Origin: Cohnella abietis
Lineage (GTDB): Bacteria; Bacillota; Bacilli; Paenibacillales; Paenibacillaceae
Reading direction: 5' to 3'
Length of the DNA: 64,000 nucleotides
Assembly (NCBI RefSeq): GCF_004295585.1
Contig: NZ_AP019400.1
Span: 3,260,001-3,324,000 of the forward strand
The first letter of the stretch is position 1. Each line of letters starts with the position of its first letter. The translations under genes and the position numbers were made by a program. The notes beneath the pieces were generated by a model. The model worked only from the letters and a program-made list of their open reading frames with translations, was not told where the DNA came from and made no database searches. Below are positions 36,584 through 45,886 of the stretch, in pieces.

Positions 36584-37540
36584 TTAGAAACGCCCCCCGG
36601 CAGCGAAGCCTTTTGGAGAGATACGTTCAATTTCTTCAAAATCCGCTGGAGTAAGTTGAACCTGCAGAGCGCCAAGATTCTCCTTCACCCGGTCTATTCG
36701 CTTTGTACCAGGGATTGGCACAATGAAGTCTCCTTGGGCGAGAAGCCACGCCAATGCAAGTTGAGCAGATGTACACATTTTTTTTGAAGCCATCTCTTCA
36801 ATCAGCGCTGCGACCTCCACATTTTTAATGAAGTTATCGCCTTGAAAGCGTTCATAATGCCGCCTATAATCATCCTCTGCCAAATCCTCGAACTTTTTAA
36901 TTTGTCCAGTCAGGAATCCCCGTCCTAGCGGGCTATAAGGTACAAAACCAATTCCCAATTCTTTGAGAACCGGAAGTACTTCATCTTCCACTTCTCTACT
37001 CCATAAAGAATACTCCGTTTCCACTGCAGTTATGGGATGAATGGTGTGCGCACGACGGATGATATCAGCAGGTGCTTCGGATAGACCGATATAACGTATT
37101 TTCCCATCTTTGACCAAGTCGGCCATCGTTCCAATGGTTTCTTCAATAGGGGTGTTCGGATCATAGCGGTGTTGATAATAGAGATCAATGTAATCTAATC
37201 CGAGATGGTATAAGCTAGCATCCACGGATTTTTTGATATACGCCCGATCACCTTTGGGCCCCTGGGTATGCGTTACTCCAAATTTCGTGGCAATCACCGC
37301 TTTATCCCGTCTATACTTAAGTGCCCGCCCTACCAGCTCTTCGTTTTCTCCAAACCGCTGCTGCGAAAATTCACCATAAATATCCGCAGTGTCAAACATA
37401 GTGACGCCGATATCCAGCGCCTCATGAATCACGCGAACCGATTCCTCGTTATTCGGCATCATCATGGTTCCAAGACCTAATGCTGAAACCTCTAATCCCT
37501 CACGTCCAAGCGTCCTTTTTTGTATAGGTTCTGACCTCAT
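36584..37540 (-). CDS. Aldo/keto reductase
   Basis: 318 aa. AKR signature: FDTADIYG (Asp, Tyr), VIATKFGV (Lys), YYQHRYDP (His), [14 protein letters not shown], and the NADPH loop [23 protein letters not shown] precedes the ATG. Follows the SDR gene in the same direction (33 bp apart), so both are probably expressed from the MerR-type promoter at 38459-38489. Confidence 0.92.
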   Translation of the reverse strand: MRSEPIQKRTLGREGLEVSALGLGTMMMPNNEESVRVIHEALDIGVTMFDTADIYGEFSQQRFGENEELVGRALKYRRDKAVIATKFGVTHTQGPKGDRAYIKKSVDASLYHLGLDYIDLYYQHRYDPNTPIEETIGTMADLVKDGKIRYIGLSEAPADIIRRAHTIHPITAVETEYSLWSREVEDEVLPVLKELGIGFVPYSPLGRGFLTGQIKKFEDLAEDDYRRHYERFQGDNFIKNVEVAALIEEMASKKMCTSAQLALAWLLAQGDFIVPIPGTKRIDRVKENLGALQVQLTPADFEEIERISPKGFAAGGRF

Positions 37541-37573
37541 CTATTTTATCTCCTAGAATTAATATTTTGTTAA

Positions 37574-38413
37574 TCAAATGAAATCTGTAGATGTACCAAG
37601 AGTTTCCCATTCAGTCAAATCTTTTTGAACATTTACGATTTTATTGTTAGCTACATCATAGGCATCCTGTCCAAGGAAAAGATGTAAGGGTGGATGCTCT
37701 GATTCTGTTACTTTGATCAATAGATCCATTGCTTTTTCTGGATCACCTGGTTGGTTCTTATCAAAATCTTTCAGAAAAGCTTCCTGTCCATCCCGCATGG
37801 TTTTATAATCGTCAATTAGGTTTGTAGTAGTTCCACTAATTGAGCCCTCGGATAGGAAATTTGTGCGAAAATACCCTGGTTTAATGGCAGTTACATGGAT
37901 TCCGAATGGCTGAAGCTCTTGAGACAGTGCCTCACTAATCCCATCTACGGCAAATTTAGTTGCTCCATAAATACCGCCTCCCGCAAAACCATAAAAACCA
38001 CCTACGGAAGAGAAGTTAATAATATGCCCAGACTTTTGCTTTCGTAATTGAGGGAGTGCTTGCCGCAAAACGTTAAGTGTACCAAACACATTAATCTCAA
38101 AGTTTTTACGGACTAATTCATCCGATACCTCCTCAATAAATCCAATTTGACCATAACCGGCATTATTGACGACGACATCAAGCCCGCCAAAATGTTCAAT
38201 TGTTGCAGAAATAGCTTTTTGGACGTCTTTCTCATCTGATAAGTCGAGGTTTATAGCAAGAAATCGATCATGGCTTCCGACTGCTTTTTCCAAGTCAGCT
38301 TTGGTTCTTGAGGTTGCAGCTACTTTATATCCTTGCTCTAATAGCTTTCTGACTAGTGTCAATCCCATTCCCTTGGAAGCACCGGTTACAAACCAAATCT
38401 TATTACTGCTCAT
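37574..38413 (-). CDS. Short-chain dehydrogenase/reductase
   Basis: 279 aa classical SDR: TGASKGMG (cofactor), NNAG, FSSVGG (Ser), YGATK (Tyr/Lys). GGGAGGTGAAG precedes the ATG. First gene of the operon divergent from the MerR regulator. Confidence 0.92.
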   Translation of the reverse strand: MSSNKIWFVTGASKGMGLTLVRKLLEQGYKVAATSRTKADLEKAVGSHDRFLAINLDLSDEKDVQKAISATIEHFGGLDVVVNNAGYGQIGFIEEVSDELVRKNFEINVFGTLNVLRQALPQLRKQKSGHIINFSSVGGFYGFAGGGIYGATKFAVDGISEALSQELQPFGIHVTAIKPGYFRTNFLSEGSISGTTTNLIDDYKTMRDGQEAFLKDFDKNQPGDPEKAMDLLIKVTESEHPPLHLFLGQDAYDVANNKIVNVQKDLTEWETLGTSTDFI

Positions 38414-38458
38414 AGTTCTTCACCTCCCTTTCCTGATCCTTGTTTTGGATTCTTTATA

Positions 38459-38489
38459 ATCATATCTGTTAAAGTATTGTCTAAGTCAA
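38459..38489 (-). promoter_or_regulatory. MerR-type promoter with 19-bp spacer
   Basis: Minus strand TTGACT (38489-38484), 19-nt spacer, TATGAT (38464-38459). The long spacer is the hallmark of promoters activated by MerR proteins through DNA untwisting; the regulator is encoded divergently at 38573. Confidence 0.75.
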
Positions 38490-38572
38490 ATAGGCCATTA
38501 TTGTTAAATAAACAGATAAAAAGTGTACAATATGTTAGAGTAACTATAACTATTAAGGAGTGTGATAAATAA

Positions 38573-38959
38573 ATGGCCTATACCGTTAAGGATATTTCAA
38601 CAAGAACAGGGATAACAGCTCATACACTACGTTTCTATGAAAAACAGGGAGTCCTGCCTTATGCAGAACGAACTGAACAAGGAATCCGAATGTATGACGA
38701 GTCAAGTATTGAGTGGATAGAAACAATTTTAGCGCTGCGTTCGACTGGAATACCTTTAGCCGAACTAAAACTATACGTAGATTTATATAAAGAAGGGGAT
38801 AGTACTCTACAAAGGCGAAAAGAGATAATGAACAATCACAAAGTAAAAGTCGAGGAACAAATGCTTCAGTTAATTAAAACCTTAGGAAGAATCAACTACA
38901 AAATGGCATTGTATGACGTACAATTGGAACAATTAGAAAGGTCGTCTTGCACTTTGTGA
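38573..38959 (+). CDS. MerR-family regulator
   Basis: 128 aa. MerR HTH at the N-terminus (VKDISTRTGITAHTLRFYEKQGVLP) with wing RTEQGIRMYDESSIEWIE, then the dimerisation helix. Of the AdhR/YyaN type that respond to aldehydes or thiol-reactive compounds. C-terminal SSCTL holds the only Cys. Likely activates the SDR-AKR operon. Confidence 0.92.
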   Translation: MAYTVKDISTRTGITAHTLRFYEKQGVLPYAERTEQGIRMYDESSIEWIETILALRSTGIPLAELKLYVDLYKEGDSTLQRRKEIMNNHKVKVEEQMLQLIKTLGRINYKMALYDVQLEQLERSSCTL

Positions 38960-38998
38960 TGTTAAGAAAAAAATTGTATCTATGTAGTGAGGGTCGAA

Positions 38999-39103
38999 CT
39001 CATATATGAGCGTTTGGAAGAAAAACTAAAAACGACCTCCGCTCTAAAATGGTTTCCTGGCCATGGTGCAGAAGAAAGCTGGAAACCCCATAGACTGGAC
39101 TAG
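38999..39103 (+). pseudogene. Gene stump before the LRR gene
   Basis: Thirty-four open codons (IYERLEEKLKTTSALKW, FPGHGAEESWKPHRLD) then TAG. The phrase reads as genuine protein, but the 5' part is absent and no family was recognised. Confidence 0.3.
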
Positions 39104-39115
39104 GAGGGTTTTCAA

Positions 39116-40147
39116 ATGCGCAAAAAGTGGAAAAGTAGGGTTTTGATCGACAATCCCGTTGTGCTGAATCGAGATCAGATCGAGCAGGATTTGAACAACG
39201 GTAACCAAGTGATTATCCAGTTCTCTCATCCAGACTTTTATGGCTCCTCCATTTTGGAGGAAGTGGATGAGCTTTGCACTCGTTTGGATGAAAATTTCGG
39301 AGTTCGTTTCTACGGGCACTACTCTCTCTCGTTCGATGGGCATACGCTTTTGCGGATTCCTCATGTCAAAACGCTGCATCTCAACAGTCTTACCCAGGCA
39401 CATCATATAGAAGCATTGGCCACGCTGAAAAATTTGCACAGTTTGCACCTAGGCATATACGAGCTGGAGAATTCAAATATTTTAGGAATAGACTCGCTGT
39501 ACTCTTTAAGAGATTTAACTATTTTCTCGGAAAAAAAGGTCCTTAACCTGCAAAATTTTAAAGAGTTCTCTCATCTGCAACACTTGCATGTCGGGGGTAA
39601 GGTAAAAAATATGGATGCTATAGGTGATCTGGAGGACTTGAATTATCTCTCGCTGCATTCGATTAGTAAATTACCGCTAACTTTTATTAATCGACTGAAG
39701 AGGTTGAAGCATCTTCGCATTCTGCTAGGAGGTCGGGAACATCTTCAAGAAATCGAAGAGAATGAAATCGACCATCTGGAGATTTGTAGAGTTCGAGGTT
39801 TTCATGACCTGACCAATATTACGAGCTTCCGAGCGCTAACGAGTCTTGTGATCGAGGATCAAATCCAACTGAATGAAATCGGTATTGATCGGGAAATGAA
39901 AACTCTGGAGGAGCTAACCATTTCGAATTGCAAAGGCTTAACTCGTTTGACTGGATTGGAGCAATTGCCTTCGCTGCGCAAGCTTCGCATATATAAAACG
40001 GCAATCGATTATGATTCCTTTATCCATCAAGTACTTCCAAGTTCATTATCTATAGTCGAATTTGCGACTGCCAATAGTAAAGTAGACCAAGAAATTCAAA
40101 ATTCATTATTACAGTTAGGTTTTCAAAAATGGAGCAGCTCCTATTAA
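39116..40147 (+). CDS. Leucine-rich-repeat-like protein
   Basis: 343 aa. N-terminal alpha/beta segment (about 1-75), then about ten irregular 22-24-residue Leu-rich repeats (KTLHLNSLTQAHHIEALATL, LHSLHLGIYEL, LRDLTIFSEKKVLNL, LQHLHVGGKV, ...). No signal peptide or anchor: cytoplasmic binding scaffold. TAGGAGGG before the ATG. LRR proteins of this kind sit among orphan immunity genes; 42 bp before the SMI1/KNR4 gene. Confidence 0.78.
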   Translation: MRKKWKSRVLIDNPVVLNRDQIEQDLNNGNQVIIQFSHPDFYGSSILEEVDELCTRLDENFGVRFYGHYSLSFDGHTLLRIPHVKTLHLNSLTQAHHIEALATLKNLHSLHLGIYELENSNILGIDSLYSLRDLTIFSEKKVLNLQNFKEFSHLQHLHVGGKVKNMDAIGDLEDLNYLSLHSISKLPLTFINRLKRLKHLRILLGGREHLQEIEENEIDHLEICRVRGFHDLTNITSFRALTSLVIEDQIQLNEIGIDREMKTLEELTISNCKGLTRLTGLEQLPSLRKLRIYKTAIDYDSFIHQVLPSSLSIVEFATANSKVDQEIQNSLLQLGFQKWSSSY

Positions 40148-40189
40148 GTCACATTAGTAGAGGAGCAAATATACAAAGGAGATTAACTT

Positions 40190-40633
40190 ATGAAGGATGC
40201 GTTAATGGAGAGATTAAAGATATTCCTTCATCGGGAGGATAATAGTACATTAGTAGGCATTCCGGCGAGCGAAGAGGAAATTGCTAAGGCACAGCAACAG
40301 CTGAATGTAAACTTTCATGAGTATTACTTACATTTTATAAGGACGTTTGGCGGAGCATATGCAGGTCTTGCGGTATATGCATTCTCTAATGGCTCTAGTC
40401 TCGGAAATGAAACGGTTGTTGATTTGACGTTGGGGTTCCGAGAGCAATTCAAGGAACTTCCCTTCGCAGAGGTTTTACGGACCAGTTATGTCATTTCTAT
40501 GGATGGGTCCGGCGATCCGATTATCATCAATCAGTCAGGGAAGGTTTTCATCTGTTATCACGATACCGGGGAAATCAAGTTAGTAGCCGATTCATTCGAG
40601 GTGCTGATCGAGGATAATTTTTATGAATGGTGA
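40190..40633 (+). CDS. SMI1/KNR4 (SUKH) family protein, immunity type
   Basis: 147 aa. SUKH features: GIPASEEEIAKAQQQLNVNF, EYYLHFIRTFGGAYAGL, VISMDGSGDPIIINQSGKV and a terminal FEVLIEDNFYEW. In polymorphic toxin systems SUKH proteins neutralise cognate nuclease or other toxins. No toxin gene is present, so an orphan immunity protein. AAGGAG upstream. Confidence 0.88.
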   Translation: MKDALMERLKIFLHREDNSTLVGIPASEEEIAKAQQQLNVNFHEYYLHFIRTFGGAYAGLAVYAFSNGSSLGNETVVDLTLGFREQFKELPFAEVLRTSYVISMDGSGDPIIINQSGKVFICYHDTGEIKLVADSFEVLIEDNFYEW

Positions 40634-40694
40634 TTAGTTTAACCCGGTAGACCATCTACTCGCGGCGGTTCTGGTAATAAGCTAGTAAGGCTGG

Positions 40695-40860
40695 GGGCAA
40701 AGCGCCGCGGCAGACTTTTCGCCGGTAGACACGTTAAGCTGAATCTTACCATAAGTGAAGGCGAAAAATTTTGTTATTAGAAGTTTGGGAGAGTTGTTGG
40801 GTGTGAATATAGTGATATGACCTCTAAGACCTTTGGTTTTAGGGGTTATTCGTACTAGAG
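40695..40860. repeat. Island junction repeat, copy E (fullest)
   Basis: Fills most of the 390-bp gap 40634-41023. GCGCCGCGGCAGACTTTTCG, GTTAAGCTGAATCTTACCAT, AAGTGAAGGCGAAAAAT, then GGGTGTGAA and a hairpin-like CCTCTAAGACC-TTTG-GTTTTAGGGG with ACTAGAG. The first half matches copy C, the second half copy A. Confidence 0.65.
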
Positions 40861-41023
40861 CTAGTCGATATTTTCACCAATAATTTTCCATAAAATGATA
40901 TTATAGATGAAGGTGTTTTTTGGGATCATGAATAATACCAAGTCTAGAAAGTTTCAGAGGTTCGTAAATAATACGTTATGTGTAATTCCCTAAGTACTTT
41001 AATGACGTCAAATAAGTGGGTGT

Positions 41024-41497
41024 ATGATGAATAGACATATCATCTATAAAGAAATAGAAAGCATCGCAAAGAATCATAATATTAGATTTGATGAGCAATA
41101 TCTACGTTGTGGTCGAGGTTTAGACTGCGGTGAACTTTGTGTTGATTACTCAGTTCTTGAAGGCTATATCTTATTTTCTTATGACAGGGCTTCAAGAACA
41201 TATTATTACTCAAGTAAAGATAAAGAAGAATTTTTGTACATTGTATTTGAACGTCTTTGTATTCATAACGGTTTTGAGTATGAGTTAAAGAACAGAAAGA
41301 GCTTAAATATTTTCTCCTATGAATTAAATGATGATACAAGAAAAGTAGCATTTGAATACTCATTAAAACAATTGAGAGAAATTTCAGTTGGTTGGATGGA
41401 AAGAACATTTTCTGAATACGAACGATTACTGAATATAAGGAGAACAAATAAGAATGTATATTTTGATAAACAAGAAATGATATTTAAGTCAAAATGA
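41024..41497 (+). CDS. Imm63-like immunity protein
   Basis: 157 aa. The central part (LEGYILFSYDRASRTYYYSS, EEFLYIVFERLCIHNGFEYELKNR) resembles the Imm63 pattern: beta-strand with aromatic/Arg residues, then a helix with LLY.IFE. Weak ribosome site (AAGTGGG). Orphan immunity gene by context; the family assignment is from memory. Confidence 0.6.
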   Translation: MMNRHIIYKEIESIAKNHNIRFDEQYLRCGRGLDCGELCVDYSVLEGYILFSYDRASRTYYYSSKDKEEFLYIVFERLCIHNGFEYELKNRKSLNIFSYELNDDTRKVAFEYSLKQLREISVGWMERTFSEYERLLNIRRTNKNVYFDKQEMIFKSK

Positions 41498-41533
41498 ACG
41501 GTTACCATTATTTTACTCAATTTAGGGGCTGAG

Positions 41534-41872
41534 ATGATGGACGAGAATAGGAAAGATGCGTTAGTAACACTGTGTATGTTAAAACTTCGTTTCCAGAATA
41601 AATTGCAAGTAAGCTTAAAGAACATACAAGATAAAATAAAAGGGTTAATTAATGAGGAAATAGATGAGCAATCTATTGTAGCTTCTGTTCAACGATTACG
41701 TGATAGGGGTCATGTTAGAGACAATGGTGAAAATTTACTATTGGGGTCAGGGATCGTGCATCATTATATAGAGGTTCTTCAATATGATGATGGAGTTAAT
41801 ATCGATGAAACCTTAGACATATTAGAGAATCGTATTCGCCATCATACAGAGCATAGGAGATACGACTTGTAA
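41534..41872 (+). CDS. Small helical protein, unknown function
   Basis: 112 aa, AGGGGCTGAG before ATG. KDALVTLCMLKLRFQNKLQ and IVASVQRLRDRGHVRDNGEN look like a winged-helix-like fold, though no family is recognised. 36 bp after the Imm63-like gene, so probably the same cassette. Confidence 0.6.
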   Translation: MMDENRKDALVTLCMLKLRFQNKLQVSLKNIQDKIKGLINEEIDEQSIVASVQRLRDRGHVRDNGENLLLGSGIVHHYIEVLQYDDGVNIDETLDILENRIRHHTEHRRYDL

Positions 41873-42037
41873 AACAGATATTTCAATCAGCGATTTATTT
41901 ATAAAGATAAAGTGGAATCCAACTCCCTAACCGCATCGCTGCCGGCCCTTCGGACCTTAAGGGGGTTGTACGTCGTGAATACATGAACGTTATGCGAAAG
42001 ATTAATATTCAGTATCAAAGTATAAGGGGACTATTAT

Positions 42038-42769
42038 ATGCAAATCAAACAGATAATTGTTTTAATTTTTTTGTTTTTTGTGGTAGCGTGCAGTAGTAAA
42101 AATACTCCTGACAACCAACCGTTAACACCCACCGGTGTAAATAACACAATAAATTCTGAACAGACTGCTATATCAGACGTAATTAAAAGCATGTTTGTAG
42201 AAGATAGTTATCCAGCTGAAATAATGACGATAGGGTTGCCTGGTAATATAAACGAAAGAGCTAATCAAATAACGTTAAAAATGCAAGATAGTATTAAAAA
42301 CAATGAAGAATGGTATTTGACCACGCTGCAGAGTTTAAAAAAAGGCGCAGAATTTTCATATGATTCAAGGCTCGGAATAACAGAAGAAGAATATTCTTTC
42401 ATTCTGAATCTGAATGACCATATGAAGTTAATTAAAATCGGGGAAACTACCATAGACATTCAATCAGAAAATAAGAATCTTAATTTTATGATTTCCAATT
42501 CTAGCGTGCTGAAAAATTTTGCTATTAATTTAGCCAAGAACTCTATTAACGCTGATCTAGGAGAATTTTCGTATAGTGGGAAAATAGTAGCTTCAGATCA
42601 CCAAAAAATAACTGGAAGATGGAATGGTTATAGTTGGAGGTTAGAAGAAGGATATTCAAAAGCATTTCAAATATCCTTGGGGCAATTTAAGAATAATAAT
42701 AAGAGAATCATTTACATAAAATTATTAGAGTTTGGTAAAGAATCTAAAGAAGAATTCTTGATATTTTAA
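42038..42769 (+). CDS. Hypothetical lipoprotein
   Basis: 243 aa. Signal peptide and lipobox VVAC (Cys about 18), polar linker, then an unassigned domain with IGLPGNINERANQITLKMQDS and a beta-rich end. Exported and membrane anchored. AT-rich like the rest of the island. Confidence 0.68.
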   Translation: MQIKQIIVLIFLFFVVACSSKNTPDNQPLTPTGVNNTINSEQTAISDVIKSMFVEDSYPAEIMTIGLPGNINERANQITLKMQDSIKNNEEWYLTTLQSLKKGAEFSYDSRLGITEEEYSFILNLNDHMKLIKIGETTIDIQSENKNLNFMISNSSVLKNFAINLAKNSINADLGEFSYSGKIVASDHQKITGRWNGYSWRLEEGYSKAFQISLGQFKNNNKRIIYIKLLEFGKESKEEFLIF

Positions 42770-42850
42770 ATTCTAATCCTTCGCACAACACCTAAATTCA
42801 GGCTTCGGGACAAGCTAAGTTCCCTAACATCTCTAACTTATATTTATATT

Positions 42851-43027
42851 CTTGGGCTTGGTTGTGGCATCTGGAGCAAGAAAGAAGTAATTGATTGGTG
42901 TGACAAGGTAATTGAGTTAAAGCAAAAAAAGAACACAAAAAGAGCGCCCATTAAAAAGCCCATGAAAACAGGTTTTTTAACTGGCGCTCATCATCGAAAT
43001 GATTCGCTTTTATCGTGGCTTGTATAA
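42851..43027 (+). pseudogene. Gene stump at right end of the island
   Basis: Fifty-eight open codons without a start: LGLGCGIWSKKEVIDWCDKVIEL then Lys-rich and TAA. The GIWSKKEVIDW phrase resembles DUF2247-type immunity proteins. The hairpin at 42942-42989 lies within it. Confidence 0.35.
42942..42989. terminator. Nested terminator hairpin
   Basis: GAGCGCC / GGCGCTC outer stem with an inner AAAAGCC/GGTTTTTT pairing. Confidence 0.65.
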
Positions 43028-43137
43028 ACCTAGGAAGCACCAGGCTCCCATTGTCGGTTTGTTTCATGGCCCCGGCCAAAGAAGTATAGAATTGTAAAAT
43101 TTACAATCTCAGATTCATAGAATGATGTCAATGAGAA

Positions 43138-44886
43138 TTATTGGGCAAAATTCCTATAGAGAAATGTCACGATTTGTCCACGTGTACAAGTCATATTTGG
43201 GGAAAATGTATTGCTGTCCGTGCCGCTGGTGATCCCTTTGCTAACTGCCCAGGTCACAGCTTGAGCATACTCCGCACTACTGGGTACATCGGCAAATTCG
43301 CTTGTCCCAGCGTCGGGCTTACCCGTAAGCTTCCATAAGTAGGTCACAGTCATGCTTCGGGTAGAGGGAGCATTTGCCCTAAACGTGGAACCAGAGACAA
43401 GACCCTTTTCATAGGCCCACAATGCAGCCTTATAATAGTAATTACTTTCCCTAACATCAGAAAAAGGATTGCTGATTGTAGGCTCAGGAGAGTTCTGGGC
43501 TTTCCAGAGCATCGTCAGTATTTCCCCCGTAGTGCTTACCTGGTTCGGGGAAAATGTGGTTGCGCTGGTGCCGGTGGTAATGCCTTCTTTGATTGCCCAT
43601 ATTATGGAGGTGGTATAGTAAGCGTTGGCGGCAACGTCATAAAAAGCGGTGGGAGGTTTCAACCTTGCCGTCAACTTGGAAAGCTTCACAGGGATGGTCT
43701 GCATGGAAAAGTTATATATATCCACACCGTTGCCTGTCACTGTTCCCAAGTTGCCGTAGCTGCTACGACCACCCAACCAGACGGAGCCATCCGTTTTGAC
43801 GATAATGGTATGGAGGCTGCCACTGCTAATGGATGCCACGCCATCCATCAATTTGATAGGAATGGTCTGCACTGGAAAATCCCCATAACCCTGATTTCTT
43901 GTCCGGTCTCCGGTGTAACCGTTGCCTAACTGTCCGCTTTGATTGTCTCCGAACAACCACAGGGAGCCGTCTGTCTTGACGGCGGCGGTGTGACTTCCGC
44001 CCAAGCTAACGGTGGCCACATTGTCCATTACCTTAATAGGGACTGAGGATTCCTTTATCTCTAAGGAGCCGTTACCTAACTCCCCTACTCTGTTATCTCC
44101 CCACGTCCACAGAGTGCCATCTGTCTTAACTACGGCGGTGTGAATTGAGCCTAAGCTAACAGTGGTCACATTGTCCATCACCTTAATAGGGACTGAGGAA
44201 TCCTTTAAGGAGCCGTTACCCAACTGTCCTTGTCCGTTACGTCCCCACATCCACAGAGTGCCATCGGTCTTGATGGCGGCAACGTGGCGGAATCCGCTGA
44301 GACTAACGGAAGCCACATTGTCCATCACCTTGATTGGAACTGCAGAATCTCCAGGTTTCCCCTTGCCTAACTGTCCGTAGTCATTAGCTCCCCACATCCA
44401 GAGGGAACCATCCGTTTTGATAGCGGCAGTATAGCCAGAAGTGAGAGAACTTCCTCCGAGACTAACAGCAGCGACTTTGTCCATCACCTTAACAGGGACT
44501 AAAGAATCCTTTTTGGAGCCGTTACCCAGCTGCCCGTTGTAGTTCTCCCCCCACATCCAGAGGGAGCCATCAGTCTTGATCGCAGCAGTGTTTTTCCCAC
44601 CAGAACTGACAGAAACCACATTATCTAACACTTTTATCGGAACGGTTTGATAGACGAAATCACCTTTTGTTTGAGCGTTACCGCGACCCCCGTTGCCCAA
44701 TTGTCCAAAAGTGTTAGCTCCCCACATCCAAAGGGAACCGTTCGCATCGATTACGCCGCTATGATCACTACCTGCGCTCACGGCGGTCGGGCTGTTCACC
44801 GTACCTGTGCCGCTCGCCATTACCGGAACGGTTAAGCCAAGGCATAATACCAAGACCAGTGTAAGGGAAAGCCATTTTCTCTTCAT
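43138..44886 (-). CDS. RCC1-repeat surface protein with three SLH domains
   Basis: 582 aa. Signal peptide 1-25 (LTVPVMASG). Seven RCC1 repeats of about 50 residues (GSLWMWGANTFGQLGNG, KTDGSLWMWGENYNGQLG, ...) at about 35-400 give a complete seven-bladed propeller. Three SLH domains follow (about 415-460, 468-515, 528-580; e.g. ITTGTSATTFSPNQVSTTGE), which anchor to pyruvylated cell-wall polymer. The second SLH has a degenerate core (SGSTFRANAPSTRS). Function of the propeller is unknown, presumably binding. Confidence 0.9.
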   Translation of the reverse strand: MKRKWLSLTLVLVLCLGLTVPVMASGTGTVNSPTAVSAGSDHSGVIDANGSLWMWGANTFGQLGNGGRGNAQTKGDFVYQTVPIKVLDNVVSVSSGGKNTAAIKTDGSLWMWGENYNGQLGNGSKKDSLVPVKVMDKVAAVSLGGSSLTSGYTAAIKTDGSLWMWGANDYGQLGKGKPGDSAVPIKVMDNVASVSLSGFRHVAAIKTDGTLWMWGRNGQGQLGNGSLKDSSVPIKVMDNVTTVSLGSIHTAVVKTDGTLWTWGDNRVGELGNGSLEIKESSVPIKVMDNVATVSLGGSHTAAVKTDGSLWLFGDNQSGQLGNGYTGDRTRNQGYGDFPVQTIPIKLMDGVASISSGSLHTIIVKTDGSVWLGGRSSYGNLGTVTGNGVDIYNFSMQTIPVKLSKLTARLKPPTAFYDVAANAYYTTSIIWAIKEGITTGTSATTFSPNQVSTTGEILTMLWKAQNSPEPTISNPFSDVRESNYYYKAALWAYEKGLVSGSTFRANAPSTRSMTVTYLWKLTGKPDAGTSEFADVPSSAEYAQAVTWAVSKGITSGTDSNTFSPNMTCTRGQIVTFLYRNFAQ

Positions 44887-45274
44887 GTCGTTCTCTCCTA
44901 ATCATTCTCTAAGTTTTATAATCTACCATCATTTAGCGGCATTCTATCACGCTGAGGAGTAAAGAACAAGAACATTATGTGAGTTATTACCTAACATCCA
45001 TGTGCGCCGCCTTTCGGTACAATTTTTATCATGGGAAGGGTCGTTTATATGGAAACGATCGCTCAGTGAGAATATGTCCATGGGAGCAGTGGATTTGATA
45101 TTTAAGTGGTCAGATCAGATATCACAGTCCGGTAACAGAGCAGATTGGATGTTAGCTTATAATAATAAGCTATGTTTGCAGCGATAAACAGGAATTTATT
45201 CCGATGTTATCCTGCGTTGCTTTCCGCAACGAATGGTTATAAGCTATCGTGAGGGTAAGAAAGGAGGCAAAAAC
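44887..45274. other. Gap without a supported gene
   Basis: A 61-codon ORF at 45002-45187 has no ribosome site or recognisable content. A short CGTTGC/GCAACG hairpin is near 45215. Nothing else is seen. Confidence 0.5.
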
Positions 45275-45709
45275 ATGTTTGGTGAAAATCTTAAAAATCT
45301 TCGCAAGCAAAAAGGACTTTCTCAAGAAGAATTGGCAGAACGGTTGCATATCGTGCGGCAGACGGTATCCAAATGGGAAAAGGGTCTGTCAGTGCCTGAT
45401 GCATACCTTCTTATACGAATCGCCGAAATTTTTGAAACATCCGTAAGCATACTTCTTGGCGATAGAGTAGAGGCCTCTGGCGACAAGAATATCGTAGCAG
45501 AAAAGTTGGAACAGCTTAATGCACTTTTAGCTGAGAAAAATAGACGGAGCCGCCGCATTTGGAAAACAATTGTGATTATTTTAGTTTCCCTTGCAGTGAT
45601 AGTAGTATTATTGCTTATATTAAGTATCGCAGTTTTCCAAAATTATGGGGATGTACCTACCTTAACCACTAAACAAAAAGCATATATTAATGAGACTTTG
45701 CGACCTTGA
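45275..45709 (+). CDS. XRE-family regulator with C-terminal membrane segment
   Basis: 144 aa. HTH_3 domain (LRKQKGLSQEELAERLHIVRQTVSKWEKGLSVPD, residues 8-45), linker, then one membrane segment (WKTIVIILVSLAVIVVLLLI) and a short external tail. ATG 45275 follows AAGGAGGC. A membrane-tethered repressor, common next to small membrane or immunity genes. Confidence 0.88.
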   Translation: MFGENLKNLRKQKGLSQEELAERLHIVRQTVSKWEKGLSVPDAYLLIRIAEIFETSVSILLGDRVEASGDKNIVAEKLEQLNALLAEKNRRSRRIWKTIVIILVSLAVIVVLLLILSIAVFQNYGDVPTLTTKQKAYINETLRP

Positions 45710-45796
45710 AAGAATAAATTTTAATGGGTAGAGTATTCATGAAAAATGTTAACCCTGATATTTTAAGAGTGGGGCGCGAATTCCGGTAGTAGAGGT

Positions 45797-45828
45797 CACA
45801 TTAGATTAATTTCTGATGTGATTTTTTG
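45797..45828 (+). terminator. Terminator
   Basis: CACATTAGA / TCTGATGTG (one G-T pair), loop TTAATT, then ATTTTTTG. Confidence 0.82.
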
Positions 45829-45886
45829 TGTAGAAAACAATTCTTAATTGTTTGTTGCATATAATTAGACTTTTTGAATTGTTAGA

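Noticed and set aside
41880..42037. Integron-type attC sites between island cassettes
   Set aside because: AACGTTA-like motifs recur (26.57, 41.99 kb) but the GTTRRRY/RYYYAAC core rules are not met and no integrase is visible.
43085..43110. ATTGTAAAATTTACAAT near-palindrome as an operator
   Set aside because: AT-rich symmetric sequence of this length is expected by chance and it is not in a promoter position.
45002..45187. 61-aa ORF
   Set aside because: No ribosome site, no family, no coding-like composition beyond chance.
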